Source of the DNA: Macrotrachela quadricornifera
Lineage: Eukaryota; Rotifera; Eurotatoria; Philodinida; Philodinidae
Direction of reading: 5' to 3'
Length of the DNA stretch: 64,000 nt
NCBI GenBank assembly: GCA_022393335.1
Contig: JAJEKB010019413.1
Span: forward strand, 81,140-145,139
Shown here piece by piece: positions 49,189-61,430 of this stretch. The notes under the pieces are model-generated. The model made no database searches, was not told where the DNA came from, and saw only the letters and a program-made list of their open reading frames with translations. Each line of letters starts with the position of its first letter. Positions within the stretch are counted from its first letter, which is position 1. The translations under genes and the position numbers were made by a program.

Positions 49189-50280
49189 CTAAAAAGACAA
49201 GAAAGATCCGGATTTTATCGTAAGTCAATCTTGAAAATTCCCTTTCCAAATCAGAACAAAAAGGTTTCAAAGAAGTTATGTTATATTTGATGATAGCTTA
49301 TCATCAAAAAAAATTTCGAAAGGAGCATAGTTCCTGCTGGAAAACTTAGTATGTGTAATACGATCGGACGTGAATTCTTATGTCACTATCATATTCTTTC
49401 CCATATTTGTCTGTCTATCTTCGATTCGTGTACCATTTAAAATGCTTGTTATTTTGCGTGTAACGCCCCCTACGAGAAAAAAAATTTAACCATCAATCGT
49501 TATTTAAGTTCTCGCAATCGCCCTTATAAATGACTCTAAACGAAGAAACATGAAATGTATATATGATCATCTTTTACAAATGGTACATACGATTTGTAAA
49601 TACAATTCGTATATACCATCGTTTACACTTGCATATGAAGTTTTTAGATTTTCCTTCCAAAAATGATATTTGTCAAAGCATTCATAGTAAGGACAAACAC
49701 AGATCTGTTCAAAATATAAAGAAGGTAGGTAGAAATAAATACGTCTGCTCTCATCAATACATTTCACAGATTAACTTACGAGGGGTTACTTCAACTGATT
49801 ACGAGCTTTTGGCCTCATCTTTTGGTTATTCGTAGACCTCGGTGGGACTAGCAAAATCCTAGAATCATTCGTGCTTACTGCTCTTCGTTCCAAGATATGG
49901 CCAAAACTAAGTTATAAAAGAAAGGATATTTTTCATTTTTCAAAAGTTTTTTCGCTTCTAAAATCCTCAGAACAATCCAAAAGTAGTGGTGGAAATACAT
50001 TATTTCCTTCTAAAAGACTTGGAAAAATTTTCTTTTTTTATTCGATGATAGATAAAACACAGCTCTATTTTTCTGTGCTATTTGATCGCTATTCAAATGG
50101 TATCATAATAATAAAATCGAAGATAAGAACTGTTTTAGCTTCAAACTTCATTTATGGATGAGCCTACGCTGGAGATTTCAATTTCAATCACTTGATACAT
50201 TTTATTAAAAAACAAAATATTCCAGAAGATTTGGCGTGAAAAACTTCACAGTTTTCAAAGAACAATTTATTTTACATATA

Positions 50281-51173
50281 TACCGTAGTGGACAAAAATT
50301 TCGACCCTAGTAGGCCACAGCCAATATAGGTGTTGGAGGTCTGAAATTTTGTGTGCACATACTCCGCCAAGAATATCGGTCAGAGACAAAATCTCATCTT
50401 AATTTCTTGAGCACAAAGAGAATTCTGCTGGATGATACCTAATTTTTAAATTGAATTTTTCAACCTGAATAGGGATTATCTACTCAATTTTGCACTGATT
50501 CTAACCTGAAAAAGGATTGCTCATCTAATTTTATACTGCTTTTTAGCAAATACATGACTAATTCGTAATGTTTTGCATAGAAACGGAGTTCAGTCTATGG
50601 TCTTTCTTCAATCAAAAGATGAGTTGATTTGCTCAAATATTTGCATCTTTGGATGTCTCTAAATTCTCAGCATTATCAACAGAATATCCATAACTATGAT
50701 ATATCTTATCGATACGCAGTTCGTTTTGAAAACTTATGCCCACTAATATCGAACTACGGCGAGCTTTTTTCTAAGAGTTTGAAGTTCATTCATTGAATTA
50801 CTACTGAGTTATCATTTCAAAGAATACTAAATGATTTTCCTCCACACCAACAATCGCAGTAAAATAGGCGTAGTTTTAGAGAGGGCTCACGAACGTCAAT
50901 GAAAGTATTTGTATGGATAGCAGAAAACTAGCGCTACATAATGAGTAATTAGCTGATCTACAAAGTCCATCATTCTCATAGTTATGACGTTCAAAAGAGA
51001 AATATGTACCTATCATTGTCATTCATCATAGTTCTCTTTCTACGTAAACAATCGAGATGGAATTTTGTCTCTCGCCTATATTCTTGACGCAGTATATTCA
51101 CGCAAAATTTCAGGCCCCCAGCACCTAGATTTACTGAGATCTTTTAGGACCGAAACTTTTGCCCACTACTGTA
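50281..51173. mobile_element. Mariner-type MITE, 893 bp
   Basis: Left end TACCGTAGTGGACAAAAATT; right end read in reverse TACAGTAGTGGGCAAAAGTT. Inverted arms continue for about 115 bp ('acaaaatctcatctt', 'ttgtctctcgcctatattctt'). TACAGTAGTGG-CAAAAGT-like ends flanked by TA are characteristic of Tc1/mariner elements. No transposase remains. Confidence 0.8.
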
Positions 51174-51949
51174 AAATAAGAAAAAAATGATTTTTCAGAA
51201 GCAGCCAAAATTGCTTGTGCAGAATTTTGTTTTTTTAATACAATGTATTATATGATTGTAACATTTAATCTACCTCACCCGATAGTGAAGTTTCAAACAA
51301 AAACAATTCTTATCTTCAATTTTATTATTATGACACTAGTTGAATAGTGATGAAATACCACAGAAAAATAGATCGTCGTTTTCTCTATCATCGAATAAAA
51401 AAGAAAATTTTTCCTATTCTTCTGGAAGAAAATAATGTACCTCCACCACTATTTTTGGATTGCTCTAAGTATACAGTGAAATATATTTGTCGCTGGAAGA
51501 TGAGAAATGATTTTTTCATGATTCTGACTGAACACGATTATAACTAGTAATAGATTGTAACTATATTGTTCATTGTTCATGTACTCATTTGGTTTATTTA
51601 TCGGCTTCGTTGTTACTGTTTGCACTTTCTAATCGCGGTTCCTATTATTATCTTACATGAATCTTTGACTAATTCTTACTGTTCCCTGATTGATATCGTC
51701 GTAATATAGTAGAACGGGATGTGTCCTCTTCACTTAGTTCATAAAATTCATTCAGAACGTTTTTACTCAACACCAGAATTTTTTCTAAATTTAATGGTTT
51801 CTTTTTTTGACTCTTCTCTACACGTACATACTATATTATACCATTAAATCTTTCCTATGGTTATGTTATTTCGCTATACATAACTTCCTTACTTTCGTAT
51901 AAAGACAGTCTCTTGTTTCCACTTAATTATCATCATAATATTAGTACGT

Positions 51950-52085
51950 CAAAAAAATATACTAGCCGCGACAGGCAGGCCAGGTCGATGAAAACGGGTG
52001 ACAGACACAGACAGACTGAAGTGTTTGATAGCCTGCCATGAACAGGTCAGGCCTACGAAAATCGGGTCTGTTTCAGCCTCTGAGC
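51950..52085. repeat. GC-rich hAT-like repeat
   Basis: The reverse strand starts CAGAGGCTGAAACAGACCC and the element holds 'gacaggcaggccagg' and 'gaacaggtcaggcc' in mirrored halves. Similar ends occur near 43700 and 46995. Boundaries uncertain. Confidence 0.45.
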
Positions 52086-52827
52086 AATGTTTTTAACTTA
52101 CAGTATGCGATCTTCCATTGTCAGAGGTTTTCTATTCAATATTGTGGAATAGAGCACGAAAGATCTTTTAAGAGATGTAAAAAAATCCAATCCATATAAA
52201 TTTTCAAAGATGCCTAGGAAAAGTTCTATAAATAGTTTTTAAAATGAAAATATTTCATGAAAAGTTTCTATGGTCGTTGATTGTCATAGTTTACGCTGTT
52301 ACCTATCATCTGTATAGCTATGCTTCTGTCATCTTGTTAGCCTTCCATTTCCTTTATTATACATCGACCATGTTAACAGTTTGTTACTCTTCTTTGATAG
52401 ATGAATCTTATTCATACGTGTTTTCTTTCTTAAATCATTAATACTTGTTGTCTTTTATTTTTTCGTGATTTTTTTGTCTCTCTAATATAGTAGTTCATTG
52501 TAATAGTTAGTCAGTCATTTTCCCACTTTATTTTCTCTTCTTGGATTTATTTTTCTGCGTTAGTCGTTCTAATCTCGCTTCTCTTACTTTTGTTCTATCT
52601 GCTGCAGTTAAGAAAAGTACGCACAGAAATGAGGAGACTCTTACAAATATATTCGGAAGTTTTTTTTTATCCGAGATCAGAAAATTCGGCTGTCATAATA
52701 CTGTCAATCGAGTGTGCGCACAACATTTTTTTGAATGATGACATACATGTGCTACTGGTCTATCGTTGGACGTTTCATTTGTCGGAACTTTATAACTTAG
52801 TTTTGCGTTGAAATGTGGCAGATATAC

Positions 52828-55800
52828 ACCGTATTGTCCCGTATAGTATTGATTAACCTGATTGACAAGGCTTATCATATCGATGAGTCTACCATAATCG
52901 GAGCTTGCCGATTGAATAAATTGATTGATGATTGCATTTAACTGAGCATGAAAAGTAATTTCAGTGAGCAGATCTGAAGTGACAAAGGATCGTTTGATAA
53001 AACGTCGAATAGCATCATTGATTGTAGCATTAGCTTGTTCACAGAGAGCCGACAATAGTTGGAATCGTTTTGAGCTTGCACTACGCCAGTCTGTAGAAAT
53101 ATACTGCCCCTCTACACTTGAAAATAGTGAAATCAAATGATCCTTGGTAAAGTCGCTCGAACACACTTGATGTAAGATTGGATTAAATGAGATGAAAGTA
53201 TGAAAGGGTATTTCCACCTTTGAACAAGGACATTTGAGTGTATGTGAATACAAAGATTGCAAATAGTTGTAGGTAATGAAAGTGGGACTTGATATCGTTA
53301 TTGTAGTGGTTTGAGTATTTAGCGAATTGAATAGCACAAGAATGAGTAAGGAGCCTAATCATGAAAATAAACAAGTTAATACATCAACATAAATGAGACC
53401 TGATCAAATTCCATAAAATCAGTATTTATTAGAAAATTTAGCGGTACACAAAAATTCAAGTTGCTAGGTTATTATGGTCTTCTAAAGTAGCCGAAAACTA
53501 ATTTCAATTATTGAATGGCTTCTATCTGAATAATCTATCGTAAGTATAAAACTGTTTGTATGTTCGAAAGAAGCAGGTAAGTTATCAGTATATTCAATCA
53601 TTCATCTGTTAAGACCAGACATAATCGTCATGATGATCAAGATATGCGCAAAGCAAACTTACAGTAAAATTTTTTATTTTTATTTTCATACACTATTCCA
53701 TAGAGAATTTCAAGGCGGTCAAGAACATACAGTTGTCCGGAAATTCTGTGCACCTCATATACTATGAAACAATAGGATAACGACTGTTGTATTTATTGAA
53801 TGTATTTACCTTCCATAGTAATAACTACACGTTGCCAAAGATTACGTAAATTATTTCTTCCATTAAAATAAACTCCGAATCAATATTACTTTGGTATTCC
53901 TCAACAATCGTTATCACTTCGTTGTCAAAGCTAAAACTTTTGTCACAAAGAATTTTCTTCAAATTTGCGAACTAGTGGTAATTACTGAGTGCAATATCTG
54001 AATAAGAAGCAAGATGATTCAATTTGCGAGGGAGCATGTCACTATGGTTATTATTCAGATATTGCACTCAGTGATTACCACTAGTTTGCAAATTTGAAGA
54101 AATTTCTTTGTGACAAAACTTTTAATTTTGACAACGAAGTGATAACGATTGTTGAGGAATACCAAAGTAATATTGATTCGGAGTTCCTTTTAATGGAATA
54201 AATAATTTACGTGATCTTTGGCAACGTGTAGTTATTACTATGGAAGGTAAATACATTCAATAAATATAACAGTTGTTATCCTATTGTTTCATAGTATATG
54301 AGTGGCACGGAATTTCCGGACAACTGGATGTTCTTGACCATCTTGAAATTCTCTATGGAGTGGTGTATGAAAATAAAAATAAAAAATATTCACTACAAGT
54401 TTGCTTTGCGTGCACCTTACATGTTTACATGGTCTCTCTAGATGGGCCCATCGATTAATTTTATGTCGATCGACTAAACGAAAAACGAATAACTAGTTGA
54501 AGGCACTGCGATCAAATGAGCTTATGGCAATGATCTAGAGAACGAACACCTTCTTGTGAAAGTCGGATCAAATGATCTGCTCTCAACAAATCAATGTGGA
54601 TACATTGCAACTTTTTGGCACAATGGGAATTTTAGCTGCATTTTCCGAATAACTTTTATTCTTGTTGACTGAATTAAACAATTGTTTATGTTCCTGCTAC
54701 TCTGAGTGCTCTACATCCACATAAAGTTCGATCTCCCTAGCTCACATGAGTGTGGTCTTATGGGTCTCACAATGCGAAAAAATCGTATTTCATAAAGAGA
54801 TGTACCAAGAAAACAAAATTTTCCTAGCTTTGTGGAAGCGATAAAAGACATAATGAATAGTCTATTTTGTACAGCCTGAAATGTCCTGTAGGATTATAAA
54901 TTTTTCGCCTTTCTTTTTTTCTCACTCCATGCCCATTTATTTTAAATATTTAATTCCAGACACTTGTCCATTTTCGTGTAAAAGGATCTTATTTTTTAAT
55001 TTTCTTTGTCTGGTTACAAATTGTGAAAATGCAAAAAGGGTCGAAAGAAAGTTCGTTAAGCGGAAAACAAAGTAATACAAAAGAAGCTTCTTGTGAACGC
55101 ATTTCTGCTTCCTTGCAAAATAAAACAATCTTCTCGTCAAGATTCGAGTTTTACTCACTGCGTAGAAGAACCTTTTACAAATTTCGTTGCTAATAACTTA
55201 TGAATGATTCATCGACTTATGCTCAAACTTTTACTGTAAATAAAGTTCTTACAGTTGTACAATCAGCAAAAAGTTTCGCTTTCTATCTCTTGTCATTTTC
55301 TATAAATTAACATTATACAATGAACAGTCGAGAGATCGACTTTTTTAAAAAGTATAGAAAGACCTTTTAAGAATTACCTCGCGAATAACTCGTAAAAGAC
55401 TTGTTTGTTTTCACTAAAATTTGTACTGAAACTACGTTTTTTAAACTTGTATAACCGGTTAAACGTTCAGCCTTCTATTTTTTTCCTATATAAAAAAATT
55501 TAAAGAATAGAATCAAATGTATAACAATATTTTTTCATTAAATACGGTTCTTTTACATTGAAACTAGTCATATCTTAGCTATCAAAGTTTTGGCAAACTT
55601 CTGCTGTGTAACACAGACATATAGTGTAATAAAATGCACCACATACAAATTGTGTGGGTCTCCTTTCAGCTTTTCACACGAATCATACCAAAAAACTTCT
55701 AATTCACTGATGTATACATATCTACCCACTCTCTTTTTGGATACAAACGTACTTTATGAATTGAAATATCTCTTCTTAATAGAAATATATTTAAAAATTA

Positions 55801-56261
55801 AAATCAAATAACAAATCTGAAATGTATGATCATAGGTTTGTAGCTTCCTTGTTTCCGTAAAATTCCGTATTTTTTTGTTTTCTATGGTTTACAGAATTCC
55901 GATGGAATTTGATTTTTACACATTTTATGATTATATGGTTATCACTCTGATTTTCACATGATCCATTCAACTTTATGTCATTCAATACGTCTGAAATCAG
56001 CTATCGAATTGTAATAACTACAACTGATTTTCTTCTCGAGTCTGTATTTGTTGAAGTTGTACCTCCACACACTTATTCAAACGTTGAGAATAACAAAATG
56101 TTTCGCATTGAAAACAATCATACCCGCTAGCAAGATCAAATAAACACGCGTGGTGATTTTCTGTTTTCTGACACTATTTGCTGTTCGATCGTTGGCCAAT
56201 TTGAACAAGTTGAATTGTTTTGCCATTAGAATGAACTTCCAGATATATGCCACATAATATG
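52828..56261 (-). CDS. Tandem family gene, N-terminal exons of unit 2
   Basis: Two exons on the minus strand. The first, 56261-56124, follows the acceptor TTTGATTTGTAG and encodes a cytoplasmic linker (MAKQFNLFKLANDRTAN, then VRKQKITTRVYLILLAG), ending at a GTATGA donor in phase 1. The second, 53354-52828, follows GATTAG and completes the membrane segment (SLLILVLFNSL), then gives LKCPCSKVEIPF, LHQVCSSDF and the helical region through NQYYTGQYG, ending at a GTATAT donor in phase 0. Joined, they reproduce the NIFP/NLFK, membrane segment, CPC and HQVCSSDF order of the complete copy at 33222. The 2.8-kb intron between them contains the fold-back element at 53647. The run-on of the open frame below 52828 is non-coding. 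Entry in phase 1 matches the exon at 56325. Confidence 0.7.
53647..54410. mobile_element. Fold-back element, 764 bp, arms about 370 bp
   Basis: Almost entirely one inverted repeat centred near 54029. Both arms carry 'caaccgt-atcact' style landmarks in mirrored order: 'caacaatcgttatcacttcg', 'ttactttggtattcctcaac', 'tgccaaagatta-gtaaatt' and 'catagagaatttcaag'. The last is related to the motif shared by the 26306 and 35327 elements. It sits inside the intron between the two N-terminal exons of unit 2. Confidence 0.85.
54411..56123. other. Remainder of the unit 2 intron; nothing recognised
   Basis: AT-rich sequence, several short open frames under 75 codons with no motif. No repeat family noted apart from the adjoining fold-back. 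Confidence 0.4.
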
Positions 56262-56324
56262 CTACAAATCAAAAAATGAATTAAATTTAAAGTGAAATCT
56301 CTTTTCGTTATAATTCAAACGTAC

Positions 56325-57265
56325 TGTAGTCAACATGAATGTGCATTGAAGAGCGTTTCATTTTTGATGAGACATTGATTAAGAAAGTTGCAATAAAACG
56401 AAGTATGAGAGTAAGACCACCATAAAGGCTAAGTAAGAAAGTGATTGTGTAAGATAAATTGACTTGATCTGTTATGGTGTATGTGCAAAACGAAGGAGCA
56501 CAAGCAGTGATATATTTCGAATAGTTAATCTTTGTTGACCATTCGTCAACAAAGAGCTTAGCTAAGCGATCATATACACAATTGTTTTGGTGACTTGAAG
56601 ATAGAACAGAATCTGTCAAGTTCGGCTTCATCTAAATAAAGAGAATTTCTCTACAATGAATAATGTTGTATCATACAAACTTGATTCACAGCTGGGATGT
56701 AGTACGAGATAAGTTCAAGACATTTGACATCATATAAACAATCGAGTTTGCTTACCAGGAGGGCATCCATGAGTGATATACCTCCAAAAAATCCACTGAC
56801 AATTCCAGAATTATTCAATGAATTAATATCCGTAGACTGCACATATTCCAAAAAGGCATCAAAACCTTGCTCGTCATATATTTGTTCCAGCAACTCGTCA
56901 ATGTATTCCAAAGAGTATAAGCCAACTGTATAACCCTCACTTTTTAAGGTACAGGTAGGACTCCCAATGGTTCCATAATGTTGCCAAATGAAATACACTT
57001 CTTTTCTAAAAAAAAAAACGAACGATTGTCCTGGAAAAGCCGAAACGAAAGTGTTCGATTGAGTTGTTATTCGAAGGAAGGTCAGGGCTGAGGCCATTTG
57101 AAAATATAAGTTGTTTTGAATAAGTTCAACCGTCTCATTGACTTTAGATTGAACTTGATCTTCTGGAAGAAGTTGAATGGTGATGAACTGCTTGTTGTCA
57201 ATATCAGTTATAGTCTGATGGACTGCCTCTTGATAAATTGAACAAAGACTAGCCAGAAGTTCGAA
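56325..57265 (-). CDS. Tandem family gene, unit 1 (5' truncated)
   Basis: Exons 57265-56681 and 56631-56325 are separated by a 49-bp intron (donor CAA|GTTTGT, acceptor TTTATTTAG, phase 0). The first covers the helical ectodomain (FELLASLCSIYQEAVHQTI, LTFLRITTQSN) and LDCLYDVKCLELI. The second covers LFVDEWS, CAPSFCTYT, a membrane segment (YTITFLLSLYGGLTLILRF) and a basic tail (SSKMKRSSMHIHVDY) ending at a GTACGT donor in phase 1. The exon 63 bp downstream opens in phase 1, so the tail of unit 1 runs into the next membrane module. The frame can also be read on to a stop at 56308. No N-terminal exon is visible upstream; the fold-back element at 57543 lies there. A poly-T run (near 57010) reads FFF and may hide a small indel. 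Confidence 0.75.
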
Positions 57266-57542
57266 CTAAATGAAGAGAGAGAGGGAATCGAAACAATCAT
57301 ATCTGGCTGTGTCACTCAGTAGAGTGGATAGATGACACATTATGAGCATTATGGTGGTAGGAAGAGATTCAAATGACCTAGTGAATTACTATGGTTTATT
57401 CTCACGAAGGAGTTTCCCCAAGTGTCATCCTCCGTTTGGGTTTATATTTTGCCTATAGGTAGGACTCATAGTGTAGATAAGATCCCTAAAAGGGTTCGTG
57501 TCCATAGCCTGCTGTTGACAAGATATTACATTTCTAAGGTAT
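57266..57542. other. Short GC-richer spacer
   Basis: Sequence between the truncated 5' end of unit 1 and the fold-back element. It contains no recognisable exon; the missing N-terminal exon is not here. Confidence 0.35.
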
Positions 57543-58582
57543 TGGGATAACTCACTGCTGTAGTCCTCCTCAGGAACATCCGAAAAACTCATTTTTGAAT
57601 TTCGACTTGAAACTTTGTATAGAGGAAGATCTCAATGGGATTAGTTTATTGTGATAGTTACAGCTTTGCTGAATGCTCCTAATAAGAGATAAGAACACCA
57701 AAACTTTCCACCGCAAGTGACATTAGGTTACCATAATCGTATCGTGAGATAGGAACAACGAATGGTAGGTTATCATTTGCCCCAAATTGTGGTGCCCTGA
57801 AGCAACCCCCAAATCGTATCTCCATTTGAGGATAATCAAACAATTAACGTTAATTTGGGTCACTATTTGGGGATTATTTTACATAAAAGAGATATCATAC
57901 ATATTGTATTTCAACAGAAACCTACTTCGATTATACTGAAAAACTCGCGTTCTGGAGACCAAGCAGTTTAGCGAATATTTTATTGTCCATAAGTCTCTTC
58001 TGGTTACCAGAATTGTTTTTACTGATTGCCTATACTCGCTTAAATATACATATACATATATATTCTATTTTCCTGGTCTTCATGCAGAATGAATGTAACA
58101 CAATTCTGGTTACCAGAATAGATCTACAGATGGTAGAATTTCTGCTAAAATATCATAGAAACCAGTTACTTCGGCGAGAGTTACAATCTCCGTAAGTCTA
58201 TTCTGGCGACCAGAAGAGACTTATAGACAATAAAATATTCGCTAAACTGCTTGGTCTCCAGAACGCGAGTTTTTCAGTATAATTGAAGTAGGTTTCTGTT
58301 GAAATACAATATGTATGATATCTCTTTTATGAAAAATAATCCCCAAATGGTGACCCGAATTAACGTTAATTGTTTGATTATCCTCAAATGGGAATACGAT
58401 TTGGGGGTTGATTCAGGGCACCACAATTTGGGACAAATGATAAAAATTCCAACGAATAGGCCAGACACTTTCATAATAAACCACTCTCATTGAGATCTCT
58501 CTCTGTACAAAGTTTCAAGTCGAAATTCGAAAATGAGTTTTTCGGATGTCTCTGACGGGGACTACGGCAGTGAGTTATCCAA
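57543..58582. mobile_element. Fold-back element, about 1,040 bp, arms about 500 bp
   Basis: One long inverted repeat centred near 58063. Landmarks 'gataactcactgctgtagtcc', 'aaaaactcattttt-aatttc', 'aaactttgta', 'tgccc-aaattgtggtgccct' and 'cgcgttctggagacc' appear in mirrored order, with scattered differences. A 'ttctggttaccagaat' palindrome occurs near the centre of each arm. Adjoins the truncated 5' end of the tandem family gene. Confidence 0.85.
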
Positions 58583-58859
58583 GGGGGGAAAAGCGAGACT
58601 TCTGATTTCACATACTTCGTCGTACTTCACGGTACTTTACTGTAGAGTTTATATATCAAGGTCAAAAGAGCTAAACCGCATATACTTCAAAAAAACTCTG
58701 AAGGGCAAGTGAAGGATGAACAAGGCGGAAAAGTCTATACTCCAAGTACTCTAAAAACTTTTTGGAGTACGAGAGAGGGGAGAGCGAGGTACGATTGGAG
58801 TACGGCTGGAATAGAATGAGATACCATCTAAGGAAGAAAAGCGGTAACCCTAAGGTCAT

Positions 58860-59680
58860 CCAGTTCTACATATTGGGGTGCCCTTAAGTCCTGAAGTCTT
58901 ATATTATGGGGGTACCCTCGAATCCTCAGGTCCTATCTCCCAAGGATTCCCTTGGATCCTCAGCTGCTGTACTATGAGAATACCCTTAGGTTCACAAGTC
59001 CTATATGTTGGGGGTATCCTTGGATCCTCAAGTCCTATATTATGGGGTACCCTTGTGTCTTCGAGTTCTATATTCCAGGGGTTCCCTTGGGTCCTCGAGT
59101 CCTATATTACGGAAATACCCTTAGCTCATCAAGTACTATATATTGGGGTACCCTTAGGTCTTAAACTGCTATACTATAGCGACACTCTTAGGTTCTCAGC
59201 TGCTATACTTTGAGGCTACCCTTAGGTTCTCAAGTTCTATATTATGGGGCACCCTTGAGTCTTCAAGTCCTATATCATGGGGATACCATTAGGACCCCAA
59301 GTTCTATATATTGGGGGGCATTAGAACCTCAACTGTAATAATATAGAGATACCCTTAGGTTCTTAACTACTATATATTAGGGTACCTCCAGCTCCTCAAG
59401 TACTGTATTAGGAGGGTACTCTTAGCTCAAGAAGTTCTATATATTGGGGTATGCTTAGATTGTCAGCTAGTATACTATGAAGGTACCCTTAGATCGTCAA
59501 CTGGTATCCTATAGGAGTAAACTTAAGTCCGCAAGTCCTCTATTACAATGGATACTCTTACCTCTAAAATTTCTATATTATGGGGGAAGCCTTAGGTCCT
59601 CATGCCGTACATTATTTTGTACCGGTGCGTCGTACAGTCCTCTATTAGGAAAGTACCCTTAGCTCTGCAATTTCCATTGT
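58860..59680 (+). repeat. Minisatellite array, unit about 36-40 bp, about 20 copies
   Basis: Units read 'ggggtacccttaggtcctca' then 'agtcctatattat'. Copies vary in length and sequence but keep the 'ctatattatgggg' and 'cccttagg' blocks. Long apparent frames (58878-59213 and others) are translations of the repeat. The same repeat lies in reverse orientation at 60700-60880, 61320-61430 and 62352-62910. Confidence 0.85.
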
Positions 59681-59689
59681 ATAGAGATA

Positions 59690-60014
59690 CGGATGTGACA
59701 AGGGTAATACTAGTCAATTCGAATTCGTATTGATAATTTTTGGAGTCACTATGAGTTTAGGAACTGTTGGCCTCTAATATCGGATGTCAATATTTTGAAA
59801 AACCGACGATCATTTCCGGTTCCTTGATCATGACAATTTCTTAGTACTTTTTATAACAAGTACCGCTCGTCGCTGTGACTCGCTAAACCCTCTACCGAAA
59901 TCGACCTAATTAGAGATGGCACTTTAAACTTTAATTAAAGTCCAAAATTTACAGATAATAAGGACTTCTTTAGGTCTTCAAGCGTTATAGTATCCAAACA
60001 CCTATCGGAAATTA
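59690..60014. other. Spacer with no gene
   Basis: A moderately GC-rich stretch between the minisatellite and the hAT MITE. No recognisable feature. Confidence 0.4.
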
Positions 60015-60022
60015 CTCGTCGC

Positions 60023-60484
60023 TAGGGGTGGGCCATTTGACTTAACTTAAAATTAAGTTAAGTTTTTTTACTTAACACTTAATATTAAGTAATAAGTTTT
60101 TTTATTAAAAATTAAAACTTAATTTTAAGCGTTAAGTGTTTACTTAAAGCTTAATATTAAGCGTTAAGTGAAAACACTTAATTAAGTGACTTAATTAAGT
60201 AAGATTAAGTTTTTCCATTTCAACTCAATTTCAATTAATCAAGCTTTCTTATCAAATTTTTCCGCTCCATGCTTAATATTAAGGTGAGGTACGAAAGACT
60301 TAATTTCACTTAATTAAGTGTTTTTCACTTAACGCTTAATATTAAGCTTTAAGTAAACACTTAACGCTTAAAATTTAGTTTTAATTTTTAATGAAAAAAC
60401 TTAATACTTAATATTAAGTGTTAAGTAAAAAAACCTAATTAAGTCATTTAATTAAGTTGAATTAAGTTAAGTGACCCACCCCTA
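60023..60484. mobile_element. hAT MITE with perfect 8-bp target duplication, 462 bp
   Basis: The ends are TAGGGGTGGG at 60023-60032 and CCCACCCCTA ending 60484. The octamer CTCGTCGC lies immediately outside both ends (60015-60022 and 60485-60492), the 8-bp duplication made by hAT transposases. The interior is built almost only of 'cttaattaag', 'cttaatattaag' and 'ttaagcgttaag' blocks arranged as one long inverted repeat, so it is extremely low in complexity. No coding capacity. Confidence 0.92.
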
Positions 60485-60492
60485 CTCGTCGC

Positions 60493-60699
60493 TGCGTTCG
60501 CTTTTCTGTTAGCAGAAAAACTGGCCAATCAGATGGCAATAAATTGTAACTCGCTTATTCTATGGATAACCATGGGAGATTCTATGAGCACTTTTGTAAA
60601 ACACCCATAATAACCTCAAATTGGCCCGAACAACCATATGCTCCGTCCTTTTTCTCATGGAAAAAAACGCCTCGAAATCTGATGGATCGAAAGTTCCAT
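60493..60699. other. Spacer with no gene
   Basis: Nothing recognised apart from the right copy of the MITE target duplication at its start. Confidence 0.35.
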
Positions 60700-60880
60700 A
60701 TTAAGAGCACCCTTATAGTATAGCACTTGAAGACCTATGGGTGCTCCCATTATATAGAACTTGAGGACCTATAGATACCTCTATAGTATAGTATTTGAAG
60801 ACCCAAGGGTACCTCCATAGTATAGCACTTGAGGACCCAAGGGTGCCCCTATAGTATAGCACCTGAGGACCTATAGGTTC
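60700..60880 (-). repeat. Minisatellite, reverse orientation
   Basis: Four to five units of 'tatagcacttgaggaccta' followed by 'gggtgcccctatag', the reverse complement of the 58860-59680 unit. The minus-strand frame at 60713-61099 runs partly through it and is not a gene. Confidence 0.8.
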
Positions 60881-61319
60881 GTATGTATATGGCTGAGGGT
60901 GACATTCTTTTGCTCTCGATGTTTTTTTTCCCTCAATGTTTTTTTGATACTCCCACAAAACCCGCTCGCCTGCCACAGACAAACTATTTTTTTTCATATG
61001 ACTCTTCCTACAGTCGAAAGAAAATAAAAAATCATTATTTTCGAAAACAAAGTGTTTCCTCAATATAAGTGCCAAAAACACTGTAATCGTGTTTCTCAAA
61101 ATTTACCATTCGTTTTTTTCTTAAATAAGGTTAACCTCCGAAGTTAATGATTGTGTATAGGCTTTGATCGTAGGTTTTCAAGTTTGAGGAATACAAATGA
61201 ATTCTAAGTTATATAAATGTTGATGTTTTACGTGAGGAACGAACAGCCTCTGCGAAAAAACGATACCGGCCAAAACCACTACCAGTTGATATTGACTGCT
61301 TTTACTATAGTTACATCCA

Positions 61320-61430
61320 TACTTCTATACAAAAAAACTTGAGGATCTTCGTGTACCCCGGAATAGGGAACTCGAGGATACAAGTATACGGCCATAATAT
61401 TGCATAAGAGGACTTAAGAGTATCACAATA
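61320..61430 (-). repeat. Minisatellite fragment, reverse orientation
   Basis: Two or three degenerate units ('acttgaggatcttcgtgtac', 'aactcgaggatacaagtata'). It is cut on the right by the palindromic element at 61431 and resumes beyond it at 62352. Confidence 0.6.

Larger units (their letters stand above)
49189..52827 (-). other. Probable intron of unit 2, holding a MITE and other repeats
   Basis: The 3.6 kb between two phase-compatible family exons contain the mariner-type MITE at 50281-51173 and a GC-rich repeat at 51950-52085. 49440-49850 and 51200-51950 show nothing I recognise. A motif next to the MITE (about 50205-50280, 'ggcgtgaaaaacttcacagt') is the one shared by several palindromic elements. 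The small plus-strand open frames here are unsupported. Confidence 0.4.

Noticed and set aside
58878..59213. 111-codon frame with GSSSPI-type repeats, and 60713-61099 minus
   Set aside because: Both are translations of the same minisatellite in opposite orientation.
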